Shown piece by piece: positions 25,136-34,771 of a stretch of DNA of 64,000 nucleotides. The position numbers and the translations under genes were made by a program. Origin of the DNA: JBDHWI01 sp964590135 (lineage in GTDB: Bacteria; Chloroflexota; Anaerolineae; J036; Brachytrichaceae); NCBI GenBank assembly GCA_964590135.1, contig CAZPVX010000017.1, forward strand, positions 36,927 through 100,926. The letters are read 5' to 3'. Under the pieces are notes generated by a model. It had not been told where the DNA came from. It worked only from the letters and a program-made list of their open reading frames with translations, and searched no databases. How positions within the stretch are numbered: position 1 is the first letter of the stretch; each line of letters opens with the position of its first letter.

Positions 25136-25161
25136 CTGTTCAGAAAATAGCCAAGCCGGCT

Positions 25162-25767
25162 TCACTCACCTGGCAGGAAGATTCTCATTCCATCCTGTTC
25201 GTCAATAACGTAAGCCGACGAATGATAGCGAAGCACAAGCGCCGCTATCCACAAATCGCCAATCGCCATGCTTGCGTTAATGGTCGCCCAGATTGCTAAA
25301 GACCACACGGTCGATGTGCCGGCCTGAATCACGATGCCACAGCATGCCAGGATACTCAGGACAACCAAAGGAGCGAGACAAAAAACAAGGTATTGATTGC
25401 GTTGGAAGGCATGCCCGGGGGCAGCAGCGATGACCATTAGCTTCTTCCACTCGAAACTGAATTTCGCCCGGGCTCCAAAAATGCGCATGGCAAGTCCATG
25501 CATGATCTCGTGCAATATGAGGGTGATGATGATGCCGATGAACAGGATCGTGGCCTGCTGTGAATCGCCGAATGAGAATGCGGGTGGCCTGCCAAACAGT
25601 TGAACAAAAATGAAAAAGCCAAATCCAGAAACAAGGGCCAGCGGTATCGACAACAAATTCATCAGAACAAGGCGGCTGGCTTTTTCACCAATCTTCCAAT
25701 ACAGCACTTCCTTGTAGTTGGGTGGCAGTTTGCCTGAATGCATTTGTGTCGTGGACATGAGCAGCAA
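25162..25767 (-). CDS. Membrane zinc-metalloprotease-like protein (DUF3267 type)
   Basis: 201 aa with about four hydrophobic segments. The second ends in ILHEIMHGLAMRIFGARAKF, an HExxH motif within a membrane helix followed by a G-A-x-x-x-F/Y pattern, as in DUF3267 and site-2-protease relatives. A third metal ligand was not identified. MSTTQ nine bases further in is an alternative start. It converges with the oxidase cluster, 26 nt between the stops. Confidence 0.7.
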   Translation of the reverse strand: MLLMSTTQMHSGKLPPNYKEVLYWKIGEKASRLVLMNLLSIPLALVSGFGFFIFVQLFGRPPAFSFGDSQQATILFIGIIITLILHEIMHGLAMRIFGARAKFSFEWKKLMVIAAAPGHAFQRNQYLVFCLAPLVVLSILACCGIVIQAGTSTVWSLAIWATINASMAIGDLWIAALVLRYHSSAYVIDEQDGMRIFLPGE

Positions 25768-25828
25768 ATCTCATTGCAAAGAAGGACCTGGCCTGTGGCG
25801 TATCGCGCGCTGAGCGCCGGCAACGTGA

Positions 25829-26707
25829 TCAAGCCATCAGGGCGGCGACAGCGCGTTGAACCAGGATGCGCGCCATTTCCCGACGATATTCGGCGCTGCC
25901 CAGCCAATCACCCTGTGGCTGGACCAATTCCATCGCTGCGTTCAACTCGTCCGCGAACCATTCATCGAGTTTCTTTTTCTCCACGCCCAATTCGAGGCGG
26001 GTGAGCCGAAGCGGCGCCGGCGCGACGCCTCCCACCGCCACACGCACATTGCCGGCGATGCCGTCCTTCATCGCGAATGATGCCGCAACACACACGATCG
26101 GGTAATCCTTCGGCGTGCGCGCCACGCGCTGGTAGCTGCTCTTCGTATCGGGCGTGGGGACGGGCAGGCGCACCTCAGTGATGAGCATGCCTTCGCTCAG
26201 CACCTGCCGGCGATACGCGAGGAAGCCGGCCAGCGGAATGACGCGAAAGAAATCATTCGGGCTTTGCTGCGGCTTGCTTTTGTCCATCGCGCCGGCCACC
26301 ACCACGTCGGCGTCGCATGCCAGCAATGCCGTGACCAATGGCGACGACGCATCTGCGGTGACGATTGCGCCGGCCAGCGTGGCGCGGTTGCGGATGTTCA
26401 ACCCGCTCATCGCCTCAGCCGTCTCGCCGATCACGTGCAGGGCATTTGGCGCAGCCTTGCCCACGATCTCGCTCTCCAGCAACTGTTGGTGCGTGGCCGT
26501 CGCGCCGATGCGCAGCATGTTGCCCTCAACGACGATGCGGTTCAAGCCGAGGCCAGTGATATCGACCATCGCTTCTGTGTCGCGCGGCGCTTCGCCGTTC
26601 AGCCAGGTGCCGCCGCCCATAGCCACCGTGCGGATGCCGGCGCGCTTGAGCAATTCCACTGCCTCCATCAACCCTTGCGGGCGGTGATATTCCTTCAGGT
26701 TCAACAT
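25829..26707 (-). CDS. FAD-binding (medium) subunit of a xanthine dehydrogenase/CO dehydrogenase-family enzyme
   Basis: 292 aa, full family length. FAD-site motifs: AMGGGTWLNGE (about 31-41) and the second motif GLNIRNRATLAGAI (about 103-117); the C-terminal CO-dehydrogenase flavoprotein domain follows. Such subunits pass electrons from the Fe-S subunit to NAD+ or another acceptor. Neither a molybdopterin large subunit nor a 2Fe-2S small subunit is nearby, so this copy is an orphan in the window. It is in tandem with degV on the same strand (17 nt gap). Confidence 0.88.
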   Translation of the reverse strand: MLNLKEYHRPQGLMEAVELLKRAGIRTVAMGGGTWLNGEAPRDTEAMVDITGLGLNRIVVEGNMLRIGATATHQQLLESEIVGKAAPNALHVIGETAEAMSGLNIRNRATLAGAIVTADASSPLVTALLACDADVVVAGAMDKSKPQQSPNDFFRVIPLAGFLAYRRQVLSEGMLITEVRLPVPTPDTKSSYQRVARTPKDYPIVCVAASFAMKDGIAGNVRVAVGGVAPAPLRLTRLELGVEKKKLDEWFADELNAAMELVQPQGDWLGSAEYRREMARILVQRAVAALMA

Positions 26708-26724
26708 CGCAAATCAGAAATGCG

Positions 26725-27591
26725 TCAGATCTTCCCTTCGTAGATCATCACACCGATGCCGCTGGGGCCAATGATGCTGCCGACGTTGATGCCGCATGAG
26801 AAGACCTCGATGTTCGTCTTCCTGGGAAAGGCGAGCTTGAGCGATTCGAGCAGCGCGTTGGTGCGCGCGGTGTGCTGCGGCAACATCTGCAGCACCGCAA
26901 TCTCTGCGCGCGCATCAAACTCGCCGGCGAATTCAGTCAGCTTTTCGATGGCGCGCTCTGGCGAGCGCACTTTCTCGACTGCGACCAGATTGCCCTCTTC
27001 GAGCGACAGGCAAGGGATGATCTCGAGCATGTTGCCCAGGATGGCTTGCGCCGGCCGCAGGCGTCTGCTGTGCTCCAGAAACCGCATGTCGTCAGAGATG
27101 AAAATGCCGTAGATGTTCTGCATCAGCCCGCGCAATTGCTTGACGATGGATTCAAGACTGTGATTGTGATTCACCAAATCCACCGCTGCCCGCACCAACT
27201 CATTCAGCCCCAGCGCCATGCTCTGCGAATCGATCACCTGGATGTTGCAGCGCCCGCGATAGTCCTCGCGCGCGCGCATGGCATTTTCCACTGTTTCGCT
27301 CAGGCCAGATGAGATGTGCAGCGAGATCACGTCGCTCTTTGCATCGGCCAATTCCTTGTAGACGCGCGAGAAGTCATCAATGCGCGGGCCGACGACGGTG
27401 AAAGGCGCGGGGAAGCGTGCCAGCTTTTCGGCCAGGCCGGCCTCATCCAGGTCCACATCCTCTCGAAAATCGCGCCCTTCCAGTGTGATCGTGTGTGGCA
27501 GGACGATCACGCCATTGTCTTTGGCCCAATCCTGCGGCAGGCGCGCGGCGCTATCCGTAACGATGCGTATCGGTGTTTTTTGTGAGGTCAT
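26725..27591 (-). CDS. DegV family fatty-acid-binding protein (FakB-like)
   Basis: 288 aa. The N-terminal pattern IVTDSAARLP...VIVLPHTITLEGRDFREDVDL and the central HISSGLSETVENA (Ser/Thr near the bound carboxylate) are typical of DegV. In Firmicutes, FakB proteins present fatty acids to the kinase FakA for phosphorylation and entry into phospholipid synthesis. The adjacent DAK2/FakA gene, 15 nt upstream on the same strand, supports this role here. Confidence 0.93.
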   Translation of the reverse strand: MTSQKTPIRIVTDSAARLPQDWAKDNGVIVLPHTITLEGRDFREDVDLDEAGLAEKLARFPAPFTVVGPRIDDFSRVYKELADAKSDVISLHISSGLSETVENAMRAREDYRGRCNIQVIDSQSMALGLNELVRAAVDLVNHNHSLESIVKQLRGLMQNIYGIFISDDMRFLEHSRRLRPAQAILGNMLEIIPCLSLEEGNLVAVEKVRSPERAIEKLTEFAGEFDARAEIAVLQMLPQHTARTNALLESLKLAFPRKTNIEVFSCGINVGSIIGPSGIGVMIYEGKI

Positions 27592-27606
27592 GTTGAAGCG
27601 CGCTGC

Positions 27607-29328
27607 TTACTCGATGCCGACGACGAAGAAATAGTGCGGCTGGTTGCCGGGGATCACGTCTACTTGCTGGGCGGTGAAGGCGGCGCGCACGTGTTCGGCA
27701 ACCGCGCTGGCGTCGGCCTCACGCATGCCATTGCCAAAATACAGCGTGATCAATTCATGGCTCGTTGCATCCGCCTTCTCCAGCAGCGCAAGAAGCGTCG
27801 ATTCGACGTCCTCGCCGGCCACTGCGAGCTGGTCATTGATCAAACCGATGGTCTGGCCGTCGCGCACGCTTACGCCATTGAGTGTGACGTTGCGCGTGGC
27901 GGTGGTGATCTCGCCAGTGGTCACGCGCCGCATGGCTTCGAGCATCGTGTGCACATTGTCTTCGGCGCTACCTTGCAGGTTGAACGAGATGGCTGCCGAG
28001 ATGCCCTGCGGCAGAGTCTTGGTTGGCACGACTTTGGCTGGAATCTCGCTCAGTTCGGCTGCCTGCTTCGCTGTCATCACGATATTGCCGTTGTTGGGCA
28101 GCAGGATGACGTACCGCGCATGGGCGCGCTGGATGGCGCCGAGGAAGTCGTCGACGCTGGGATTCATCGTCTGACCACCCTCGATCACGACGCGCGCGCC
28201 GACGTCTTTGAACGCGCGCACCATACCCTCGCCAGAGGCAACTGCGATGATCGCCACCTCCACCTCAGGCAGGTTTTCCTCTTGCTGCGCCGGCGTCTCG
28301 TTGTGCGGCACAAAGCCTTCGCTCTGCGCCTGCATGTCCTCCACCACCACGTCGCGCAGTGAGCCGAGCGCCGCCCCATAGCTGATCGCCACGCCAGGAT
28401 CCGGCACATGCACATGCACCTTCACCACCGCCTCGTCGCCCATCACCAGGGGGCATTCGCCCATCGCCTCAATGGCGCCGCGAATCTGCGCCACATCCAA
28501 CGTGCTGCCTTTGCGCGCATAGATCAGATATTGCACGTCGTAGCCCCAGCCGCCCTCCTGCGTCAGGTCGGCGTTCAGGTTGAGGCCGCTGGTTGCGCCG
28601 GCGCGGATCGCCTCTTCGATGGGCAGGCCGTTGACCAGCCGCCACATGCCTTCAAGGATGATGTAGAGGCCGTAACCACCGGAGTCGATGACGCCGGCGT
28701 CCTTCAATATCTTCAGCAAATTCGGCGTGCGCTGCACCGAGTCATACGACGCATTCTTCGCCACCTCCAGCAGCTTGCGCATGTCATGCGTGTGATGCGC
28801 GGCGATCTCAACCGCGTCGGCGGTCTCGCGCGCCACCGTCAGGATTGTGCCTTCCACCGGCGTGCCGACGCCGGCGTAGGCTGTCTTTGCGCCTTCCTTC
28901 AGCGCGGCCACCAGGTCAGTGGCATCGCAAATCTCCTTGTGATCGAGCGAACGCGCGACGCCGCGCCAAAGCTGCGAGAGGATGATCCCAGAATTGCCGC
29001 GCGAGCCGCGCAGCGCGCCGTTGGACACTGCGCGCGCAACCGCGCCGATGCTCGGCTCGTTCATATCCTCAATGGCTTCCCACGCCGAGCGCATGGTGTG
29101 CATCATGTTGGTGCCGGTGTCGCCATCTGGCACAGGATATACGTTGTAGCCGTTGACGACCTCCTCCTGTTGGCGCAGCCAGAGATAGCCGGCCCTCACC
29201 AGTTCCTTCAGTCGTCTGCCATCCATGGTCAATCTTGCCCGGCGGGTGGGTCCAGCACTCGGCGCATCATGGGCAATGGCGTTTGGGTTGTTGCTCGTCG
29301 TGGTCTTTGCGCCAGTGTCACCCGTCAT
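27607..29328 (-). CDS. fakA: DAK2-domain fatty acid kinase (FakA-like)
   Basis: 573 aa. The N-terminal DAK2/DhaL domain has YPVPDGDTGTNMMHTM (metal- and ATP-binding Asp residues), RGNSGIILSQL and DSGGYGLY; the C-terminal DegV-like accessory domain follows. It phosphorylates FakB-bound fatty acids. ATG 29328 has GAGG upstream; ATG 29226 (MDGRRLKELV) matches the usual family start, so the first 34 low-complexity residues are uncertain. It is flanked by degV and an Asp23 gene, the classical neighbourhood. Confidence 0.93.
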   Translation of the reverse strand: MTGDTGAKTTTSNNPNAIAHDAPSAGPTRRARLTMDGRRLKELVRAGYLWLRQQEEVVNGYNVYPVPDGDTGTNMMHTMRSAWEAIEDMNEPSIGAVARAVSNGALRGSRGNSGIILSQLWRGVARSLDHKEICDATDLVAALKEGAKTAYAGVGTPVEGTILTVARETADAVEIAAHHTHDMRKLLEVAKNASYDSVQRTPNLLKILKDAGVIDSGGYGLYIILEGMWRLVNGLPIEEAIRAGATSGLNLNADLTQEGGWGYDVQYLIYARKGSTLDVAQIRGAIEAMGECPLVMGDEAVVKVHVHVPDPGVAISYGAALGSLRDVVVEDMQAQSEGFVPHNETPAQQEENLPEVEVAIIAVASGEGMVRAFKDVGARVVIEGGQTMNPSVDDFLGAIQRAHARYVILLPNNGNIVMTAKQAAELSEIPAKVVPTKTLPQGISAAISFNLQGSAEDNVHTMLEAMRRVTTGEITTATRNVTLNGVSVRDGQTIGLINDQLAVAGEDVESTLLALLEKADATSHELITLYFGNGMREADASAVAEHVRAAFTAQQVDVIPGNQPHYFFVVGIE

Positions 29329-29425
29329 TCGGCTTCATCCTCGTAAGTTGGTTTTGTGTGAGATTCGATATTCGTCGCCGGCGGCTTCTTGTAAGCGTGC
29401 ATGGGGCGGTTGCGATCAATCTTCA

Positions 29426-29806
29426 TCAGTCTTCATTCGTCATGCGCAGGCTGGACACATGCACGCACACCCCATCGACGACATATCCGGTGCTGCGCTC
29501 GATGGAATACTGAACCTGGTGTTGCAGGCTGCCGGTCACGGCTTGAATGCGCACGCCATATTCGGCGATGATGTGCGCAGAGACCGTGACATGCTTCAGG
29601 CCATCTGCGCCGTCCTTGATCTGTATTTCAAGGCCGCGACGCGGCTCGTGGTGCGTGCAGTCTGCGCCGGTGTAGCGCGAAGCCAGCCCCACCACGCCAT
29701 AGGTGCTGAGTGCAGCGTTGTAGGCGAGCGTGAAGATCACGCGCGGTGCAATGAAAATATCGCCGGCGGTCTGCGCTCTGGCTTGCTCGATGACCTGTGT
29801 TTGCAT
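29426..29806 (-). CDS. Asp23/Gls24 family envelope stress response protein
   Basis: 126 aa. Pattern IFIAPRVIFTLAYNAALSTYGVVGLASR at the N-terminus and VSAHIIAEYGVRIQAVTGSLQHQVQYSIERSTGY in the middle (ends VDGVCVHVSSLR) are hallmark Asp23 features. Members are small envelope-associated proteins of unclear mechanism. In many Firmicutes and Chloroflexota the gene precedes fakA and is divergent from rpmB, exactly as here. Confidence 0.93.
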   Translation of the reverse strand: MQTQVIEQARAQTAGDIFIAPRVIFTLAYNAALSTYGVVGLASRYTGADCTHHEPRRGLEIQIKDGADGLKHVTVSAHIIAEYGVRIQAVTGSLQHQVQYSIERSTGYVVDGVCVHVSSLRMTNED

Positions 29807-29876
29807 GGTAGAATCGCGCCCACGATCTTAGACAGTTTTGATTCAAATATCAAGAGCAAAGGGAGCAGCAAGCAAC

Positions 29877-30065
29877 ATGGCAAAGTGCCACTTCACGGGC
29901 AAAAAGAAGACCTTCGGTCATTCCCGCTCGTTTTCGTTCAAGCTGACCAACCGCGCGTGGAAGCCGAATCTGCAACGCCGCCGCATGGTGATCGATGGCC
30001 GCATGCAGACCGTGATGGTGTCCACGAAGGCGCTGCGCACGCTGGCGAAGACAAGCGGCAAGTAG
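29877..30065 (+). CDS. rpmB: 50S ribosomal protein L28
   Basis: 62 aa from ATG 29877, the usual bacterial length. MAKCHFTGKKKTFG and SRSFSFKLTNRAWKPNLQ are typical of L28, followed by the conserved end VSTKALRTLAK. Only one Cys is present, so it is not the zinc-binding (CxxC) form. Ribosome-binding site GGGAG about 13 nt upstream. Followed by a strong intrinsic terminator. Confidence 0.97.
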   Translation: MAKCHFTGKKKTFGHSRSFSFKLTNRAWKPNLQRRRMVIDGRMQTVMVSTKALRTLAKTSGK

Positions 30066-30093
30066 GCTTTTTGTCGCGCGACATTCGCGAATC

Positions 30094-30123
30094 AACGGAC
30101 GGAGCAAACCCGTCCGTTTTTTC
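30094..30123 (+). terminator. Intrinsic terminator of rpmB
   Basis: AACGGACGG (30094-30102) pairs with CCGTCCGTT (30110-30118), 7-nt loop AGCAAAC, followed by TTTTTT. Confidence 0.92.
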
Positions 30124-30142
30124 GTTTTCCGCATCTTTGTTC

Positions 30143-31294
30143 TCAGGCGGTTGTCTCCGCCTTCAGCTGTCCGCAGCCGGCGGCAATGTCGATGCCGCGC
30201 CGCACGCGCATGGTGTTGGGGATGCCGGCGCGATCGAGAATTTCGCGGAACTGCTGCCGGCGCTCGTGCGCCGATGCACGCCCGCGATATCCGCCGGTGG
30301 GGTTGAGCGGGATCATGTTCACATGCACCAGATTTGCGCGTGTTGGATTGGTTTGATGCACCACTTCGACCAGCGCTTCGGCCTGCTCAGGCGTGTCATT
30401 TACGTTGTCGATCAGCGCCCATTCATAGCTGATGCGCCGGTTGGTCTGTTTCAGGTAGTCGCGCACAGCCTTCGTCAGGTCATGCAGTGCATAGCGCTGG
30501 TTGATCGGCACGAGCTGATTGCGCAAGTCATCGGTGGCCGCGTGCAATGACACGGCGAGATTCACTTGCGAATCCTCCGCAGTGAATTTGCGGATGCCCG
30601 GCACGAGGCCGACGGTGGAGATGGTGATCTTGCGCGCTCCGAGTCCGAAGCCGCCACCTGCCTCTGGCATCATCACGCGATGCACCGCTTCCATCACGTT
30701 CTGATAGTTTGCAAACGGCTCACCCATGCCCATCAGGACGAGGTTGGAGAGGCGATCACTCTCGGATTTTGGATGGGCATTTTGAGATTTCGGATTGGGC
30801 GTGCGAACCTCCGGCAATCGAGAATCCGAAACCGGAAATCGTAAATGCCTTGCGACCCACATCACCTGCTCGATGATCTCGCCGGCGCGCAAGTTGCGCA
30901 GAAACCCCATCTGTCCAGTGGCGCAAAATGAACAGTTCATGGCGCAGCCGGCCTGCGAGGAGATGCACGCAGTGCGCCGCACGCCGTCATACTCCATCAG
31001 CACCGTTTCTATTTCGCTGCCGTCGGGGAAGCGCAGCAGCCATTTGCGCGTCCAGCCATCGCTGGATCGCGCTTCAGTCACCACCGTGATGCGCCCGAGC
31101 GCGAACCGTTCGCTGAGTTTGGTCCGTAGAGCTTTGGGCAGGTCAGTCATCTCGTCGATGCTGCCGGCCAGACGCTGATACATCCACTGCCAGATTTGCT
31201 TGGCGCGGAATGCCGGCTCGCCCATCTCGGCCAGTTGTGCGCCGAGTTGCTCAAAGGTGAGGTCATAGAGCGAGAGTTGTGTTGTGCCAATCAT
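30143..31294 (-). CDS. rlmN: Dual-specificity RNA methyltransferase RlmN
   Basis: 383 aa radical-SAM enzyme that methylates C2 of A2503 in 23S rRNA (and A37 in some tRNAs). Fe-S motif CAMNCSFCATGQMGF, the second substrate Cys in GIDIAAGCGQL, and LVLMGMGEPFANY are intact. The start at 31294 (MIGTTQLSLYDLT) is chosen because the longer frame overlaps the MoxR gene and lacks family similarity. Between ARHLRF and LSNLVLMG there is an extra stretch of about 25 residues that most RlmN proteins lack; it is encoded by a palindromic DNA element (30776-30849). Confidence 0.96.
   Translation of the reverse strand: MIGTTQLSLYDLTFEQLGAQLAEMGEPAFRAKQIWQWMYQRLAGSIDEMTDLPKALRTKLSERFALGRITVVTEARSSDGWTRKWLLRFPDGSEIETVLMEYDGVRRTACISSQAGCAMNCSFCATGQMGFLRNLRAGEIIEQVMWVARHLRFPVSDSRLPEVRTPNPKSQNAHPKSESDRLSNLVLMGMGEPFANYQNVMEAVHRVMMPEAGGGFGLGARKITISTVGLVPGIRKFTAEDSQVNLAVSLHAATDDLRNQLVPINQRYALHDLTKAVRDYLKQTNRRISYEWALIDNVNDTPEQAEALVEVVHQTNPTRANLVHVNMIPLNPTGGYRGRASAHERRQQFREILDRAGIPNTMRVRRGIDIAAGCGQLKAETTA
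30776..30849. repeat. Palindromic element inserted in frame within rlmN
   Basis: A 74-bp imperfect palindrome. The left arm begins GGCATTT and contains GATTTCGGATT; the right arm contains AATCCGAAAC and GGAAATC and ends AAATGCC. It is more AT-rich than the flanks, keeps the frame open, and encodes roughly the extra residues (PNPKSQNAHPKSES-like) absent from ordinary RlmN. This looks like an ORF-invading palindrome similar in concept to the Rickettsia palindromic elements. Family membership elsewhere in the genome was not testable. Confidence 0.6.
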
Positions 31295-31346
31295 GAGGTC
31301 GCGCAAACGTTGCAGGGCGGCTTCTTCACCATCGAATCCGTCATGG

Positions 31347-32360
<1,014 letters not shown>

Positions 32361-32485
32361 ATGCGCGATTATAGGATTGGGGATGAGGGTTTGATGAGGG
32401 CGCGGTTGGGTGGGGCAGTGAGAGAGGGCAGGGTGAGAGGCGCTTTAATATTTGCCGCTCTGTACTCGGAGATCTGGACTGTGCG

Positions 32486-33274
32486 CTAGGGAACGCGAAT
32501 GACGGCGAAGATATGGTTGCCGAAGGGCTGGCCGGCGGGGTCCTTCAGCCGCCATGTGCTGGTATAGACGCCGGTTTGCATCGGCGCAGTCAACTCTACG
32601 CTGATTTCGACGTTGGCGTTGCTTGGCGTGGGGCGCACCGGCGCGCTGCCGGCGTCACTCATCGGTGTGTCGCCTACGAATGCAACTGTATAGCCCTCGC
32701 CCCAATCACAACCGCTGGTGTTCTTCATGCGCCAGGTCTTGGTGAATTTACTGCCGGCACGAATGGCGGTGCCATCCGGCACAGTCACATCCTGCAAAAA
32801 CGCCGCAGCCAGCACGCAGCCATTCTCGCCGGTCACCTGCGCTGGCACAACTGGCGCTTCTGCCACAGATGGCGCTGCCTCTGGCGTCGGCGTCGGCTCC
32901 TGCCCAATCATCACCGTGATGGCAAATGGATCGCTGCTGTTGCCGGCGCTGTCAATGGCGACCACCTGTAATACGCTGCGCCCCTGCGCTGGCGGCAGAT
33001 AGGTGATGCGCGTGGAAAAAGTCTGTGATGCTTCGGGGTTCACCTGCGTGGCGACGACCGCGCCGTTCACGCTGACTTCGACGCGGTTGACACCGGCGCT
33101 GGCGGCTGCGGCGATGGTCAGGTTCACCGGCTGACCCGGGTCATACTGCGCACCTTGCGGCGGCGTGACGATGGCGACGATGGGCTTGACCATTTTGGCC
33201 GGCTGGCCGGCGCATGCGCTCAACAGCAGCAGCGCAGCCATCCATCGTAACAAGAGGCGCCTGATGAACACCAT
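32486..33274 (-). CDS. Lipoprotein with Ig-like and NBR1-type (FW) domains
   Basis: 262 aa. Lipoprotein signal with lipobox LSAC at about residue 20. An Ig-like bacterial domain follows (about 30-125, VAIVTPPQGAQYDPGQPVNLTIAA) and then an NBR1-Ig-like domain (about 150-262; DVTVPDGTAIRAGSKFTKTWRMKNTSGCDWGEGY is the typical tryptophan-rich start). Such proteins are frequent in Chloroflexota and are thought to be surface adhesion or scaffold proteins. The short stalk contains the T-P-E-A-rich linker common to the lipoproteins of this genome. Confidence 0.88.
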   Translation of the reverse strand: MVFIRRLLLRWMAALLLLSACAGQPAKMVKPIVAIVTPPQGAQYDPGQPVNLTIAAAASAGVNRVEVSVNGAVVATQVNPEASQTFSTRITYLPPAQGRSVLQVVAIDSAGNSSDPFAITVMIGQEPTPTPEAAPSVAEAPVVPAQVTGENGCVLAAAFLQDVTVPDGTAIRAGSKFTKTWRMKNTSGCDWGEGYTVAFVGDTPMSDAGSAPVRPTPSNANVEISVELTAPMQTGVYTSTWRLKDPAGQPFGNHIFAVIRVP

Positions 33275-33370
33275 TCAATTATAGAGTTGCGATGAATGAT
33301 TTATCGGCATGAATTGTGCAATTGCCATGCGATTGGGGTGTGTGCATGCCACACTGTTAGTCAAGTCTTC

Positions 33371-33409
33371 ACAATCACTGCGTGATTGTTCGTTTGATGC
33401 GGTTAAAAT
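33371..33409 (+). promoter_or_regulatory. Candidate operator and -10 element of the MFS transporter gene
   Basis: Perfect inverted repeat ACAATCAC (33371-33378) / GTGATTGT (33382-33389) with a 3-nt centre, followed by TAAAAT (33404-33409) as a candidate -10 only 9 nt before ATG 33419. The transcript would be leaderless or have a 2-3 nt leader. The dyad sits where a -35-overlapping repressor or an activator would bind. Confidence 0.45.
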
Positions 33410-33418
33410 TCCATATCC

Positions 33419-34768
33419 ATGCAGCATACCGTTCAATCGGCCGCGGGAGAAATTTCCGTTGATGAGCCGCTCGATGTGCCAGGCCGATTCGTCGATTCAC
33501 GCCGGCAACTGACACAACTGCAATCCGTCATTCGTTTTGCCTCTCTGGCGACCTCGGTTCTCGTCGTTGCGCTGCCGATCTACTCCAGCAATTTCAATGC
33601 CTCGGGATTGGAGAAGGGGCTGCTCTTCGCCATCCCCGCCTTCATGACGGCCATCGCCCGCCCGATCATTGGCAAGGGCATCGACCGCTTTGGCCGCAAG
33701 CCCTTCCTTGTGCTTGGAACCGGCATCATGGCAATCGCCATGATGTTGTTCATGCTGGCGCGCGAGTTCGACACCAGCCTCTTCGGCATGCCCATCCAAC
33801 TGAATGCGACATGGGCAGTGACCATGCTGTTCATCGCGCGCAGCATCCAGGGCTTCGCCATCGGCACCATGCTGCTGTCGTCGTATGCCATCACTGCCGA
33901 TCTGGCAAGGCAGACCGGTCGCGGATCCAGCTTTGGCTACACCGAAGAGGCGCAATATCGCGGCGGCCTCTACGGCGGCCTGCTCGCAATTCCGGTGCTG
34001 ATCTTCTTTGGCTTCAACCCAAGTGGCGAACTGCGCATCAACGAGTCGGTGTGGACGATCATCTTCATGTTCTACACCGTTGGCGCGGTCATCGCGTTTG
34101 TTCAGGCGATTCGGCGCATTCCCGATACGCGCCACCTTGCCATTAGCGAAGCCAGGGAGGAGGAGCAGCCACAGCGCATCAACCCGCAACTGTATGTGTT
34201 GATGTCGATTGTGATGCTGACCACTGCATCCTCGTATGGCCTTGCGCCGTTCATCCTGACCTACATTCAAGACCACCTCACGCAAAACCTGATCTTTATC
34301 GGCATGGCCTATATTCCGGCGGCATTGATCTGGGCTTACTTGCCATCAAAGCTCGGCATGGTGGCCGACCGCGTGGGGCGCAAACCGCCCATGATCACCG
34401 GCCTGTTGATGAGCGGCCTGTTCTCACTGACAATTCCATTCTTGTCGATGATGTTTCCGCACAACACGCTGGCGATCATCGCGCTGGCAACCTTTGCCAC
34501 TGTGGAGGCGATGTGCTATGCGGCTGCGGTGCCGGCAGAGCAGGCGCTGGTGGCAGACATGATCGGCGGCAAGCAGCGCGGCATCGGCTTTGGCCTCTAC
34601 ACGCTGGCGCAATCGATGGGGCAGGTGTTCGGCCCGTTGCTGATGGGCATCTTGTATGACTGGGATCGTTCCGGCCCGTTCCTTGCCAACGCGGTCATCC
34701 TGGTGCTGGGCAGCTTTCTCGTGCTGACTTTCCTGCGCGACCCCCGCGCGAAGAGGCCGGCGCTGTAA
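33419..34768 (+). CDS. MFS transporter
   Basis: 449 aa with 12 predicted helices. Loop 2-3 motif IGKGIDRFGRKPF is the MFS signature A, repeated in degenerate form as MVADRVGRKPPMI between the two halves. The N-terminal 40 residues are polar and acidic and precede helix 1. Substrate unknown; the overall look is of a drug/metabolite efflux or sugar-type member. Three nt separate it from the HDAC-like gene, so the two are co-transcribed. Confidence 0.9.
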   Translation: MQHTVQSAAGEISVDEPLDVPGRFVDSRRQLTQLQSVIRFASLATSVLVVALPIYSSNFNASGLEKGLLFAIPAFMTAIARPIIGKGIDRFGRKPFLVLGTGIMAIAMMLFMLAREFDTSLFGMPIQLNATWAVTMLFIARSIQGFAIGTMLLSSYAITADLARQTGRGSSFGYTEEAQYRGGLYGGLLAIPVLIFFGFNPSGELRINESVWTIIFMFYTVGAVIAFVQAIRRIPDTRHLAISEAREEEQPQRINPQLYVLMSIVMLTTASSYGLAPFILTYIQDHLTQNLIFIGMAYIPAALIWAYLPSKLGMVADRVGRKPPMITGLLMSGLFSLTIPFLSMMFPHNTLAIIALATFATVEAMCYAAAVPAEQALVADMIGGKQRGIGFGLYTLAQSMGQVFGPLLMGILYDWDRSGPFLANAVILVLGSFLVLTFLRDPRAKRPAL

Positions 34769-34771
34769 ATC

